Below are positions 46,814 to 59,600 of a DNA stretch of 64,000 bases, one piece after another. Within the stretch, counting starts at the first letter, position 1, and the number at the start of each line of letters is the position of its first letter. The translations under genes were made by a program, and so were the position numbers. Origin of the DNA: Anaspis maculata (lineage: Eukaryota > Arthropoda > Insecta > Coleoptera > Scraptiidae); assembly GCA_949128115.1 (NCBI GenBank), contig OX421963.1:37555979-37619978 (forward strand). Direction: 5' to 3'. Under the pieces are notes generated by a model. The model did not search any database and was not told the DNA's origin. It saw only the letters and a program-made list of their open reading frames with translations.

Positions 46814-48263
46814 CAACCTTGTATGATTATAACAGTACAACTGGACGACTAGGCAATTTTTTAAATTATTTATTTATTATTACCGTTCCTCTCTGCCGCG
46901 CTAACATCAGAGGGGCGTATCTTTTTTAATAACAAGTTGCAAAGAGAATTCAATGGACGTTTGGAACATGCCATAAAACATCCGATATTGGTCTTTCAAC
47001 TTTAGACTACCATGTGCATCCTCGAGGGGTGTTTTCTTTTCTGTCCATGTAAAATGGAATACGAGGGATGATGAACTGAACACCTTGGCCTTACTTTATA
47101 CATTTCGCTTTTATCTCAATAGTTTGTGTGTATATTAGTGGTCCAAAGGCTGAAGACTATTTTAATGGAACTTTTGTAATTATTTTCTTTCTGTTAATTT
47201 AAGGTGCATTAAGAGTCTTCTATACCTTTTCGGGCGCTTTGAACAAAAGTCGCTATAACTCGAGCTGAGCCAAATTGACCCATCATGTTGAATGGTGTTG
47301 TGGAATGTTTTTTTGAAGTATTTTTTGAGAAGTGATCTCGGAATCGATGAATTGAACAAAAAAGACTTTCCTATACAAATAAAGCGACATTCCTGTGCTA
47401 CTAAAACGAAACGATTTCCGGGTGTGATCACTTTTTCTTAGTTTTTTTGTTACATACTATTTTGCATTGACCAATGCAATCATTTATTAATTAATTAATT
47501 TACCATCAACATAATAAACATGACTGAGTTCAAGTTCCATCAGTTTTTGTTTAAGCGCGCGAAAAGGTATTGAAGACTCTTAAAGCCGACACTCCCGATT
47601 GGGAATAGTAGACTTGGAAAAGACTTTTCTTGCTGGAAAAAAGTAAGGCTAATGTGATTCGCGGGTGGATGACTTTTGAGTTTTTCTCAATTTTAAACAA
47701 TTACTACGGTAACTTTAGGGAAGGTAACCACTTAGTGCCATTGGATTAGGCATCAACTGTGAAATTCATTCTAACAATACTTACCTATACAAAGTGTATT
47801 TAATAGTTTTAATGACCCAAAAGAGTAGATGTAAGCGTAGCATGTAGGTTCTAGATTTATGTACTATAATGAAACACTATGTAATATATGAATATTGAAA
47901 TAAAATAATATATTTATGTTACTAGTAGTGATACCAAACACTTCAATATAAATCCTATGATAGCAGAAAACGAAAATCGTGCAAACACCCCAAAAGGTGT
48001 TCAACCTTTCCCCCCTTCAACCACTCAAAAATTCGGAAATAAATCACAATACAAAATAAAATTATTTCGGCCTCCCTCATGGGGAATCAAGAAAATGACC
48101 CCAAGGGCCTTTAAAAAAATCCCTTCCCCTCAGGGGCAGAATCAAGACTGGCTCCACCCCTCAAAAATTTCCGTTAGGACCATAGAAAACAAAAATAGCA
48201 TGATCCCGCTTTTGGCAGAAAGTGCAAAATTATGGTGCGATTCTCTAAAAAATTACATTCCAT
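46814..48263 (+). other. 3' untranslated region and intergenic sequence
   Basis: Probable 3' UTR of the lectin gene. AATAAA occurs at 47,899-47,904 and a nearer one at about 47,378; either could end the transcript. A 163-codon frame beginning at 47,957 runs across the edge of the Harbinger-like element and is judged spurious. Confidence 0.55.
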
Positions 48264-48575
48264 TAAAGGCTGGTTTATATTGGATGTTAACTTATGCCGT
48301 TATCCCTAACCGTATTCTTTATTCTTTAAACTTAAACGCTGTGGTTTATATTCACCGTAAGAGCATTTCAGCTGACAGTGCCTTGACAGAGAAGACACGT
48401 GTTCTACATGTGACAGTGAGAGTTACACATATCAAACTGTCAGATTAATCTGAATAACTTGTTTGTTTTGTTAACTATTTCTTTCCAAGTCTGCAGTAGA
48501 GTTACAGTACAATATTAAAAATGAATACAAACATGCAGTAACGATACCGAAGATTTTGCCATTTGCGATTCCGCC

Positions 48576-48914
48576 ATGTTACTCATTATAGCTGCCGGTG
48601 CCGCCAGTGCAGCAGCTGAAGAAAAAAACAAGAAGAGACTACAAAGGAAGAGGCGCTGGAGCGTCCGGCCAATATTTACAAAACGAAATGAAAAAAGGCA
48701 TTCCGTAATTTATTTCAAACCATGGTGTGCCATAAACTGGTATATATATTTCGTAGAGTTCAAAAGCAAGAATGGTATACAGCAAATAAAAGAAGAAAAA
48801 AGTATCAAATTTCTTCATCAAGTGCCGCTATCCAGTCAGTTGCGTCCTCACAGGCTTGGTGTGTTTCCATTTTGTTTCCATAAAACGTCTAATCGAGGCA
48901 ATCTAACACGATAA
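48576..48914 (+). pseudogene. Remnant of Harbinger transposase N-terminus
   Basis: A 112-codon frame starts MLLIIAAGAASAAAEEKNKK and continues RKRRWSVRPIFTKRNEKR. An aliphatic/acidic start followed by a basic RRWWVRP-like phrase is what I know from the N-termini of Harbinger transposases. Similarity fades after about 40 codons and no catalytic core follows. The call is supported mainly by the surrounding TIR and TAA duplication. Confidence 0.45.
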
Positions 48915-49370
48915 GGTCCATAGTTTGGATTGATTGTCACATCCTGGTTCTTCCGAAAGTCCCCATTTATGCTTGAAAACCCCCACCTCCCATGTCCGGT
49001 TCTGATTCAGTTCAGTTTACACCATAAATGCCTGTCTAGTTCGAATCCTGCAGGTTACAATTATTCGGGTCTTCGATCAGATTCAGTCTGTCTGGATTTG
49101 TTCTTGACCATTCGTTCATCCAGGCCGTTTCTGTGTCGAAGTTTTGTTCCAAGAGCTCGTTTCTCAGACTCCACGTTGGCTTTCTTTTAGTCTCGTTCGT
49201 CTTGTGCAGTCCGGGTGGACTGGCAATTGATGATTGTGGTGGCATTTGAACCATTCTTTTTTTGTGATAAGTTTTCTACGGATCTCAGGAGGGGCGATGT
49301 TGGACAGAACTGGTGAAACGAAGCAACCGAGTTGGATCAACTTGGTGTCGAGATCCATTTTTTCTTTCAT
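48895..49370 (-). pseudogene. Jockey-type LINE ORF2 3' fragment
   Basis: Across two minus-strand frames the text reads like the C-terminal part of Jockey-clade ORF2 after the reverse transcriptase: SPVLSNIAPPEIRRK, TETAWMNEWS, LIEDP, then in the next frame PAGFELDRHLWCKLN, a stop, and IRTGHGRWGF. It matches the familiar order VLSNI-PPE-RR, EW, LI-DP, PGFDLPR-LW-LNR-RTGHG. It carries at least one frameshift and one stop, so it is dead. It lies inside the Harbinger-like element. Confidence 0.75.
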
Positions 49371-49640
49371 TTTCGCACAAGTAGTGAGAACAAAAATAAC
49401 CAACAAACCAACATCAGATCGACAGTGACGTTCGACGATATGATTGTGTAACTGGTTGTATGTGATTGGCTGTCCGCATTCCCTATGCCGTAAAACTTGA
49501 AACTTGGCGAACTTCTACGGTAAGAGAATAAATCACGGGATTATTCCCTGTCAATATAAACGTTTGTATTCAAATGCTACCTTTCAACTTTACGGTAAGG
49601 GAATAAGTTACCGGTTACATCCAATATAAACCAGCCTTAA

Positions 49641-50076
49641 GGCTCTGTTACGCTGTTATTACCTAGGCAACAGTCAATGGCTGACACGAATTTTTACATA
49701 ACAGAGCGTTTATGAAATGTTTTTTTTTTACAGAATAGCACCATTAATCAGCTAAGCCGCCGGGCTAAATGACATAAGTATTTATCAGTTTGATTCTCAA
49801 AAAAATCGTATGTCAATAACAGGGGCTCAAATCCACACTCAAATCAGATGTTAGTTCAAAGTTTCTTCTTAGTTTTGACATGTTCCACTTGTATACGAAG
49901 TGCGCCATTTCACGGACACCTGTATTATTCTCTCTATAAAGCTTTGGCACGATTAGTGAGGCAAATAGAAAAGTAAAAACCAGAATATGCTGATTGTAAA
50001 AATAACTTTATATTTTGCACGTCAAATACTTATAAAGAAACAGAACATTTTTTGTACATAAAAATTAAAAAGCAAA
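49641..50076. other. Intergenic sequence downstream of TTF2
   Basis: A small hairpin, GGCTCTGTTA facing TAACAGAGC (49,641-49,711), follows the Harbinger-like element. The rest probably includes the TTF2 3' UTR; no canonical AATAAA on the minus strand was noted close to the stop. Confidence 0.45.
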
Positions 50077-50616
50077 TCACAATCCCGAAGGGGGAGGAGG
50101 AGGAGGTGCTGAACTGAACAGCATTTTGAGATCGTTCAAAGTAAGTTTGCTGGCGATGACTTGCTTGGAACCCGACAAAACCGCCTGCGCTAGTTCAAGT
50201 TTCATATTTTGTAAGCTTTGGATCCTTTCCTCGATTGAATCTTTGACAAGGAATTTGTACACACGAACAGGTTTCTTCTGGCCCATTCTGTAGACTCGAT
50301 CTTGTGCCTGGTTTTCTAGCTGAGGATTCCAGTGTAAATCCAGCATGAACAAAACATTGGCGCCCATGAGGTTGAGGCCCACCCCGCCAGCAGTGAGAGA
50401 CAGCAACAGAACTCTGGTCGGATCGTTGGGGCTATTTATGCTCTCTACGATCGGTTGCCTCTTGTGCACGGGAATTTTTCCATCCAGCTGAGTGTACTTG
50501 ACTCCTTCTTCCTTCAGCATCGTTGCCAAGAGTTCCAGCAGACTCCTCCATTGCGACACTATCACGATTTTGTCGGTTACATCGACGGTCTTCAACACGT
50601 CAATAACCTTTCTTAG
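50077..50616 (-). CDS. TTF2: TTF2 exon 10: C-terminal helicase lobe
   Basis: Residues 788-966 and stop TGA. It holds KIVIVSQW, the ATP-contacting LLSLTAGGVGLNL and QAQDRVYRMGQ motifs, VLSGS and a KLTLNDLKMLF segment like the end of human TTF2. The acceptor is TTTTTTGCAG. The protein ends in six Pro followed by SGL. Confidence 0.96.
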   Translation of the reverse strand, partial: LRKVIDVLKTVDVTDKIVIVSQWRSLLELLATMLKEEGVKYTQLDGKIPVHKRQPIVESINSPNDPTRVLLLSLTAGGVGLNLMGANVLFMLDLHWNPQLENQAQDRVYRMGQKKPVRVYKFLVKDSIEERIQSLQNMKLELAQAVLSGSKQVIASKLTLNDLKMLFSSAPPPPPPSGL

Positions 50617-53600
50617 CTGCAAAAAAGTTCGTTTCATTTTCATCACCATCATCGTTTTGGTCAACTCTCACTTTACTACTCCGCCTCGCTGAGTCAAATA
50701 CAGGGTTGGATTTGTTAAAGAGTCCTTTGACGGCCTCTTTCATGGAAACCGGTTCATCTCCGGCAGGCGCGCTATTTACAATATCTGCGGAGTTTTCATT
50801 ATTCGGATTGTCATCTAAATCTAATTTGCTCAATTGTTCCAACAGATTTATGTCTCCGCGACCTGAATCATCATCGTCAATGCCCAAATCTTCATCGCCG
50901 TCGAGCATCTGAAATCGAGATTGTTTGATGTTATGTCGTTATTTCAGCTTCTGCATGTTCAGACAAAAAAAGCCAGAAAACAATTGAATTGATTATAATA
51001 CAATACATCAACTCAAAGCCGTTCTTCAACCAAAACATCGGAACATTCACCTGAGTTATTAGAGATGGATGTACACAAACTTGTCGCAGGCGGAGGAGCA
51101 GCACTAAAATTTCATGTTGACCGATTTCACGTACTCGATTATGTTTCAGTAAAATTTGCCTCATTTTCGAATACTCGCAGTTGGGGTCCTCTGCAAGAGA
51201 AACTGAATTAGGCAACGCACATCTGACATATAAACTGCTGGACAACGAAGTTGTCGGTATCGGAAAAATGGTTCGACTTTGAAGACCAATAACTTTCGAT
51301 TGCCGGATGCGATTTCCGTTTTGTTTATTGTGTTAATTAGCCTAATGCTTCCGTGACCTATCCTGTGAAAGTGAATGTTGAGAAACTTCACGTAAAATGT
51401 CTACAGGATGATACGTAAAATGCTACAAAATTGGACCGACTTCATCGTACCCCCATTGTCGAAAAAAAAAAATTCATGTATTCTAATACAAAAATCATCA
51501 AGTGTGGTGTCTTACCTCGAAACGGTTTTGGAATTATTCGGATTGGAAGTCTAACATCAAAGGTATAAATTTATATTTTGAATGTTACAGATTTGCCTTG
51601 TTGGTACGCGAGATTAAGCCACTTGTGACGAATGGATGTTGATATTGAGCAAGATTGTTCGTACAACAGTCCAGGACAATTTCACTCTCAATACAACCCG
51701 AATATTTGATGTGGGGCCAAGCAGGGGGCACTTTTTCAAGTTGTTGTCCCTGTCTGTTTTTCGTACGTTGGATTTCGTCAGAATTTCATCAGAATTTTAG
51801 ATATGGAACATGTTTTATTTGCAGGTTTAAGCCCCTGAACATGGTAACGATGTGAAACTTCAGTGTTCAAGTTAAGTAAAGCCCCCCTGGGGCCCTATTC
51901 TTGAAACGGGGAACCGAGTTCACATGTGTAGTTGCTAGGCAAGACCCAATCATAGCTCCCCTTGCATAGCAACATCGCATGGGAACTTTGTTCCCCGTTT
52001 CAAGAATAAGGCCCTTGGACGTTATACTTTTTGTGCTTGTGCTATGCCAGAGTTTCGTAAATCTGCAACATTCAACATAAAAATTTATATCTTCAATGTT
52101 AAGACTTCCAATCCGGGGAATTCCAAAATCGTTTCGAGATAAGACACCACACTTCATAATTTTTGTATTACAAAATTTAAAAAATATATATTTTTGAAAA
52201 ATGGGGGTACGATGAAGTCGTTGCAATTTTGCACCATTTTACGTATCACCCTGTAGAAAATTTACATGAAGCTTCTCAACATTCACTATTATAGGATGGG
52301 TTACGGGAAGATTAAGCTAGTTAACGCAACAAACAAAATGAAAATCACGATCGGCAATCGATAGATATTGACCTCCAAAGTCGGACCATTTTTCCGATAC
52401 CGACAACTTCCGTTGTCCAGCAGTTTATATATTTCCAGGAGTAAACAACACTTACTCGGGGCATTGAAAGTTGCGACATCGAACGTCTCCTGTTTCTTTT
52501 CGGCTCTCTGGTGCAGAAATTGGGCGAACAAAGTTCTAGAGAAAAGCAAAATCTTTTGATACACATCCTGCTCGACTTTGTCAAAGTTTATTTCGATCGT
52601 TTCGAACGTTTTCGGAGGTAGAGTGAAAGCCTCCTCGCCCTTTTCCATCAGTTCTGCTTTGGTTCTACGCAACATCAATGAAGAAATTACAGTGTGGAGA
52701 CGTTCCGAACCTCCGCTACTTTTGTCACCTACCCATTGCTTCCAGATCTGCAAAAAGTCGAACCGTTACGGTTTGAAACAAACTTTCATTGCGTATAATA
52801 TTGTATAGGTAGAATGTTACGGTGAAGATGTAATTCATCCAATTATAAGGAGTTGATACAAATCATTTGGGTTTCCACTCCTTCTGGTTTCTTTATCCTT
52901 TTTTTTTTTGGTTCAACTTACCAAACCTCAGTCACTATTGAGTTCAACTGACCATACCTCACTCAATCACTTCAACTGACCAAACCTCATTCCAGCACAC
53001 TAGCAAGATCATTAGCTAATTCGCTTGACAAATTAAAGCTGAGCTGGCTATTCGTTAACCTACAGAGCGATGGATGAAAAACGGTAGTGCAGTTTACCCT
53101 GATCATGCAGAATATTTATTTTCATCGAGATGCTTCTGAACGCGATAGCCAACTAAAGTGGTCAACAGAATAAGTGTCATATTCGACATTTTCATCGGTT
53201 TTCAAAACCAGACAGACGGCTTTGGATTGCAGAACTCTTCAAGGTTAGCCATCTTCCATTTGGTCGAGAATCATTTTCATGTAAACCGATACCAAAAATA
53301 TGAAGAATGACGTCTTCCATCGTAACGGTTTTCTGATTGACCCCCCGCCCCATTTTAACTTTAAAAAAAGTTGCGCAATGGGAGCAAATGCCAAGTTTTC
53401 CCTCGTCAGACGGCGCTTAAGTGGCTGGAGTATTTTAAATTTGTAAGCATTATCCGACGTTTAGAATTTTTTGTGCTCTCTATGCTATAGGAACTATCAG
53501 GCGAAGGCGCGTGTTATTGTTGTGATGTCATTGTGAAACGAGGGAAATATTAAAAAAAAATCAGGCAAAATATTGTCAATGGGCGTTTGTCGAAATTTTA

Positions 53601-56600
53601 CCTCCAACTTTAACCTTACTCAGTGACAAGCCAGTGTTCATGAAATGAATTGACTACTGTCGACGGCGTGGTGACATTTAGATGCCATTTTTGAGCTACT
53701 CCAGCTACACCGGCGCCATCTAGAAAATTGACAGTATTTACCCCATTTTGCCATGTTGTCAAGAAAAATTTGACAAAAATCAATGCTTCCACTTGAAAAA
53801 TTATTTCCTGAAACTTTTTCCCTACTCACCCCTACAAAGATTACTCGCGGTTCGCAGTCCATACCTAAAACCCCCGCGGATCGGCCTGTTGAGGCGGGTA
53901 TCAAAATCAGCATAATATCAGCATTGAGGATTATTTTTAAGGGTTGTTCCCATAAAGTTCAAAACTGATAGCTCGAGAGCAAAAAAGCCTAGAGGCGTAA
54001 TTTTTGTTCCGTCTTCAGTTACATACAGTGCTGCATTTCTTTTGCGTTGGTTGAGGGGCTGTTTTAAGGGGCGTTCACAGGGTGATATAGGAATGGCATA
54101 TTGTAAGTAATAACGAGTAGTAATGACTAATAAGGATTCTATAGCTCTAGTCATTCTTTATCGTCCTGCATAATACCACATCAAAATAGAAACAAACTAT
54201 AACTCCAAACTCAAGTTGCAATATCGAGGGCTTTACGGCAGTACCTCGTAACTGAAAAATGGAACTTTTTACAGGAGCGCAAAAAAACTAATTTAAAGTT
54301 CAATAGTACAGGAAATTACGATATTTCGCAATGTAACAGTAAAAAGTACTGTTCTTTGATAACATTAAACAAAATATCGTAATTTTCTGTACTATTCTCG
54401 GACTTTAGATCAGTTGTTTTTGCACTCCTGTAAAAAGTTCCATTTTTCAGTTACGAGGTACTGCCGTGAAGCCCTCGATATGCGACTTATTATAATAAAA
54501 AAAGGCTGGTTTCTATCTACCTGATACCGATTGTGTTTTTGTGTGTTTCCTAACACAGAGGGACAGAGCATCGGAAATCATTTCGTACTTACCTTTAAAT
54601 CATCAAAAGGGCTACACCTCAAGAACTTCAAAAGAGCATACATGTCCAACTCTTTGTTGTGAACAGGTGTACCAGTCAGAACCCATTTATTTCTTCCCGC
54701 AAGGCCACATACACCTTCACATATCTTCGTTTTAGTGTTTCGAATCACATGTCCTTCATCCAGTATGACGCGGTTCCATTTAATTTTGAAAGGAGGTCCT
54801 CTTGATACATATTCATTGCTTATAATCTGATACGTCGTTACCACAATATCATACTGGGATAAGCTGTAATTTTACATCAAATAAAATAGATTAAAGGCAC
54901 GTATTGAGCGCACAGGTATAAAACAGGATGATTGAAAAATGGCGCATGAGCTATTCAGTACGTTGTGGGGAAGGCATCATGGGTGTTCGGCAGTAATTAC
55001 GATGCTGCCTTTGTCCTTCTGGTTAATCTGAATGATCAAACCTTGGAAGGACCGATTTTACTGAACGAATCAAATAACGAACAAAACAAAACAACTTCCA
55101 CACTAAAATCTACAGAAGACACGACTTACCTATGTAGATCATCTGGTGGATGCGAAAGGGGTTGAACAATTTATAATAATTAGCGCGTGGGCACAAGTCA
55201 TCGTGACACACACGTCTATTCGAAACGACTTTCTACGACGACGACTGTATAACGATTGATTCGATTCTTTTCTCTGCGGGCCAAGAAGTCTGGTCCGCTC
55301 TTTTGGGGGTGGGTTAGGGTTGCACACATGTGTTAGGTAGGTACCTAACCCCCACTTGTTGAAGCCATGCTACTTAGTTTTAGGTGGAAGCAGACAATTC
55401 ACAAGTATAACTAATACTATAATTGACGCGACACGAATTTACAATTACCACTTATCAATTATTATAATGAATGAACTATAAGTATAACTAAACTAATACC
55501 GCACCGATTTGGCACCGAACAATGGGAGACAAAGAAAATAGTACAAACAATCTTTGTCGTAAATTCTTTGAATTATGAAAGTCTAACGTTCGCCCCTAAA
55601 TACTAAAATCTGCATAGATGATGCCTAGATAACATACGAAAGAACATTACCTATAGTCAATGAATCTAAGTGACAATTTTGAAAATGGAAGCGCAGTTTT
55701 CTCTTAGTTAAAATATGTAATATTGAAAGTTTAAAAGAGGTGAATGTAGCAGTTTTATTATCATTTTTTTAAACTTCATCATGACTTCTCCACAGCGTAC
55801 TGCAGTTGATGCGCCATTTTTTAAAAATCCTCTATGTAGCATTACAGCACGAGAGAGTATTAAAAGTCTGACGCGTAGATGGCTTTAAATTTCTTCTTGT
55901 GGTATAATTTACTTATTATTATGCTCGTGGAAAATACAACGTTTTATATAGGATATCTCAGAAATAATCAACAGTAATATCACAAGTGCTTAGATTTTCG
56001 CAATAATTTTGACCAAGCGATGGTGAGAGATATTGTAACGATAAATGCCCGACTCTGTAGGAAGAGGGCATTTACAGGGTGATTCAAAAGTGTCGGACCA
56101 TCTTGAAGGCGCGTAATATGGGAGTGCAGTGGAGTGCTGGAAAGTGGTTAAAAAATTCTATTTTTTCAATTTTGAAGTTATGGAGGAACAAAAATTGGTT
56201 CTTCGATCGCTTTTATTTTCGTTGTTTCAAAAGATGTTAGAAAACTGTTTATGGAAAAACAATGAGTACAAAAAAATCAACCTCTGGATCTGTAATGGAT
56301 TTCTGTTTTGTATAGAGTGAGTCATGAACTCTGAAAATTAATTTCATCTGAAAGTGCCTGCGAACAGTCACAATGGTTCCCTAAAATCAGACCAGTTGTT
56401 CCAAAGTTGGCTGGAGGAGGGCAAAGGAGTCATAAAAAAGTAGAAGTTTGGAAAGACAAACCAACCTTCATATGGGGGGTCATGGAATGAGATGAGGTAT
56501 CTAGGTTTTTCTGTCGATTATTTCTGGGACCCCGTTTAGTCTACTGACCATTTGTGCACAAAAAAATGCGACTCGAAAAAATCAAACTTACGTTTTCGCA

Positions 56601-59600
56601 CTGGTCTCTCTCTTGGGGCCGTGGTATAGCTCTATGGATAGGGCCCCTCTTTTCACCCTGGCTTTAACCTCTTTCTCCCACTGACTTATCAAACTGGCCG
56701 GGCACACCACCAAAGTACCGCCATCGTATTTGATCTTGGCCAGCCTGTTCTTCTTCTCCACGGATGTTTCTTCATCGTCAGACGCTTCCTCCGCTTCCTC
56801 TTCATCTGCTCCGTCCTTGGACATTTGTTTCAGCACCAGCGCGATCATCGTGAGGGTTTTACCGAGGCCCATGTCATCAGCCAAGATGCCTCCCCGTGGT
56901 TTTTGAGTTTCGCGCCAGGCGAGCCATGCCAGCGCTCTTTTTTGGTGCTTCATCAGTGTTACCTTTAGCTCTTCCGGATCATCCGACAAATCCTTTCAAA
57001 GATAATAAGTTATTGTAAAATATTTGAAAAAAAAGGGTATAAAAAATTGAAATCTACCAAAATGCTTTTAAACGAGACACCACACACCAACGATAAGGCT
57101 AGATACGAGAACAAATCCGCTACTTTTTCTATAACACGAGGTCTTTCCGCCGTTCCTTACTATAGATTTTTTTTCAAATACATATATAGAGTGTTTCAGT
57201 GATGGTGTTACAAACTTCAAGGGTAGATTCCCTGCCAAAAACGATGTCTGAAATTATATATGAGCAATTACACCAATACTACCAAACAAAAATGACTACA
57301 AAGTTTTATAGGTTTTAAAACTTCCAGAAGTCCATCTGAATGGAACTTTACTCAATGCTATAAGACAACCGCACTACACTGGCACGGCAACGCTCCAACA
57401 TACGTGAATGTAGCTTATCTTTACTGCACTATTTGTAGGCTAAGTCCCTCAACGGGATGTACAGCCACAGCCACACTATTATTGTTATTATTATATTTTT
57501 TTGTAATCAGAAAAAAGCTACATCAAATAACCCAATTAAATATAAGGTGGTTCATAGAAGAAAAGCTACATGTCACACCCAGTATACGGTGTCAATCAGA
57601 AACTTCTAGTTGATGAGAAAAATTTTGAGGAAAAAATTCATCGCGAAGAGTAACTCCTGGAGGGGGGGGGGGTCAATTCGATCGGGGGTTAACACTCTGT
57701 ACCTAATTATTGGGGTTAGATATTTGGCTCAAGGCATACTACATAATTGGTACTTATTATCCATTCCAAGCTTAAAAAAAAACACAGTCGCCTATGATAT
57801 GTTTTCTAACTTGGACAATCTGATGGATTGAAAAAGTCAAGATGATTTTAATCAAATTTGTCAAAGTGATGTCTGCTATGCTGGACTGCCGTTTTAATTA
57901 AATTTTTGGGTCAGATTCTGACACTGACACATTATTTGAATTCATTTTTGTCTTGAAAAAAGCCGTTAGGCACGTTACCTGAATAGTGAGAAGTGTCGAA
58001 AGATGCAACAGTAAAAAAATACTGTTTTAAAAATGACCGAGGATGACCAATTTCTAACGCCGCGGCGCGCCGGAGTGTGATTTCCTCGCAAGTGATCTCG
58101 TGACCTGAGCTCGTCGGCGCCCTGTAGGAACTAGGTACGTAATTAACTCTTTGTTTCAGGATCATGATCTGTGATCCTGGCCGAAAGAAAGCGGTTCAGG
58201 TCGGTGAACAAACCGGCGATCTGCCCGCGACGCAGTCCCCAGAATGACAATTTGACAACACAGCGTAGTTCAGGTGAAGGCTTTATGTCATGGAGACACA
58301 AATTCAAATGTAACCTCCCTTGTATCAAGATGACACTGAACATAAAAAATCAGGGACAACAACAAAACTCGAACTTTTCATGGAAAGCTGTGGTTTTTTC
58401 AAGCTTGGAATAGATTATTCCTGTACATTTTCACGCCACTTGTTCTTCTTTCTTTCACGCAATGGATTATCAAGGGTGGTAAACACTGCGAAAAAAATAT
58501 AGCAACGCGGAATGATGTCACTGATTCAACAATAATTACTGGCACGTCTTTTTAATTTTTTTTGCGGTGCTATACTGAGTGTCTCAACTTTGACCCTATC
58601 AAGTTTAAGGGTGGAGAGACCATCAATAATGAAGCTGACTTGATCATAAAAACATGCCTCTCAAACGCTCAATAACGGAGAAACAGCCCTTCAAAGTTTG
58701 ACTAATTTGTTGCTATTTTTTAATAATTCAAAAACAGATTTAGGTATTTGACTGCAATTTGTCAGATATTTGTTTTGAATGATTCTCTATTCCTAAGTAG
58801 AATTTTTTACTCAAATCCAACTAGATACTTAGTGGTTCCAGAGTTGGGAGGGGCCATGAAAAAATTCGAATTTCGAAAAGAAAACTTCATATGAAGTCCT
58901 CTGCTAATTTTATGACTCCATATAAAGTTTTTTTCAAAATTCGACTTTCTTGATGACCCCTCAGCCCCACTCAACTTTGGAACCATTGATTGGATTTGAA
59001 TGAAATTCTACTTATGAGTGGATAATCAATAAAAACAAATCTCTGGCAAGTTATAGTTAATACATTAACCCGTTAATGAATTATCAAAAAATAATGCAAT
59101 AAATAGGTCAAACTTTGAAGGACTTATCTCCGTTCTTGAGCGTTTGAGAGACATGTTTTTTGGTCAAGTCAGCTTCATTTTTTATGGTCTATCTACCCTT
59201 AAAATTGATAGGCCTAAATTCGGAACTCGGAACAGACTGTAGACCCTTTTTTAAATTCAAAGTGTGAGAAAGACAACCACATGTTCTTGATTGTTACAAC
59301 AAAGAGAAAGATGTGGTTCTCTTTCTCGCAGTGAATTTTTAATATGGTCTATACTATAACATTTCTTTTGATTTCATGAAGGATTTTACGAATCAATGTC
59401 TTTAATAGAAAATTCACACAAGGACCTTTACAATAAAACGGGGCTCAATTTCAAGCGGAACATCCTATACTTCAAGTTGAAGCAAATCTGTTACAAAACG
59501 TTTTGTTTGACAATTGTTCAACCTATCATCTATGGAAAGACAAAGTTTGAAAATATGAAATGTAAATACCTTTTCAGTGGGACAAGTTTTGATGGCTCCG

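Larger units (their letters stand above)
48264..49640. mobile_element. PIF/Harbinger-like element with TAA duplication
   Basis: The element proper is 48,267-49,637 (1,371 bp). Ends AGGCTGGTTTATATTGGATG and CATCCAATATAAACCAGCCT are exact inverted copies of about 24 bp. TAA flanks both sides (48,264-48,266 and 49,638-49,640), matching the 3-bp TWA duplication of PIF/Harbinger elements. Inside, the frame from 48,576 looks like the start of a Harbinger transposase, and a LINE fragment lies on the minus strand. The element cannot encode a whole transposase and is non-autonomous. Confidence 0.75.
51191..52455 (-). other. TTF2 intron 7, almost entirely a foldback element
   Basis: 1,265 nt, donor GTAAGTG, acceptor TTCTCTTGCAG. 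A foldback element covers 51,228-52,430, leaving about 37 and 25 bases of ordinary intron beside the exons. Confidence 0.9.

Noticed and set aside
47957..48448. 163-codon frame as a possible gene
   Set aside because: It crosses the edge of the Harbinger-like element, has low-complexity content and no known domain.
49641..49711. GGCTCTGTTA/TAACAGAGC hairpin as a separate MITE
   Set aside because: Arms are only about 10 bp and no target duplication is visible.
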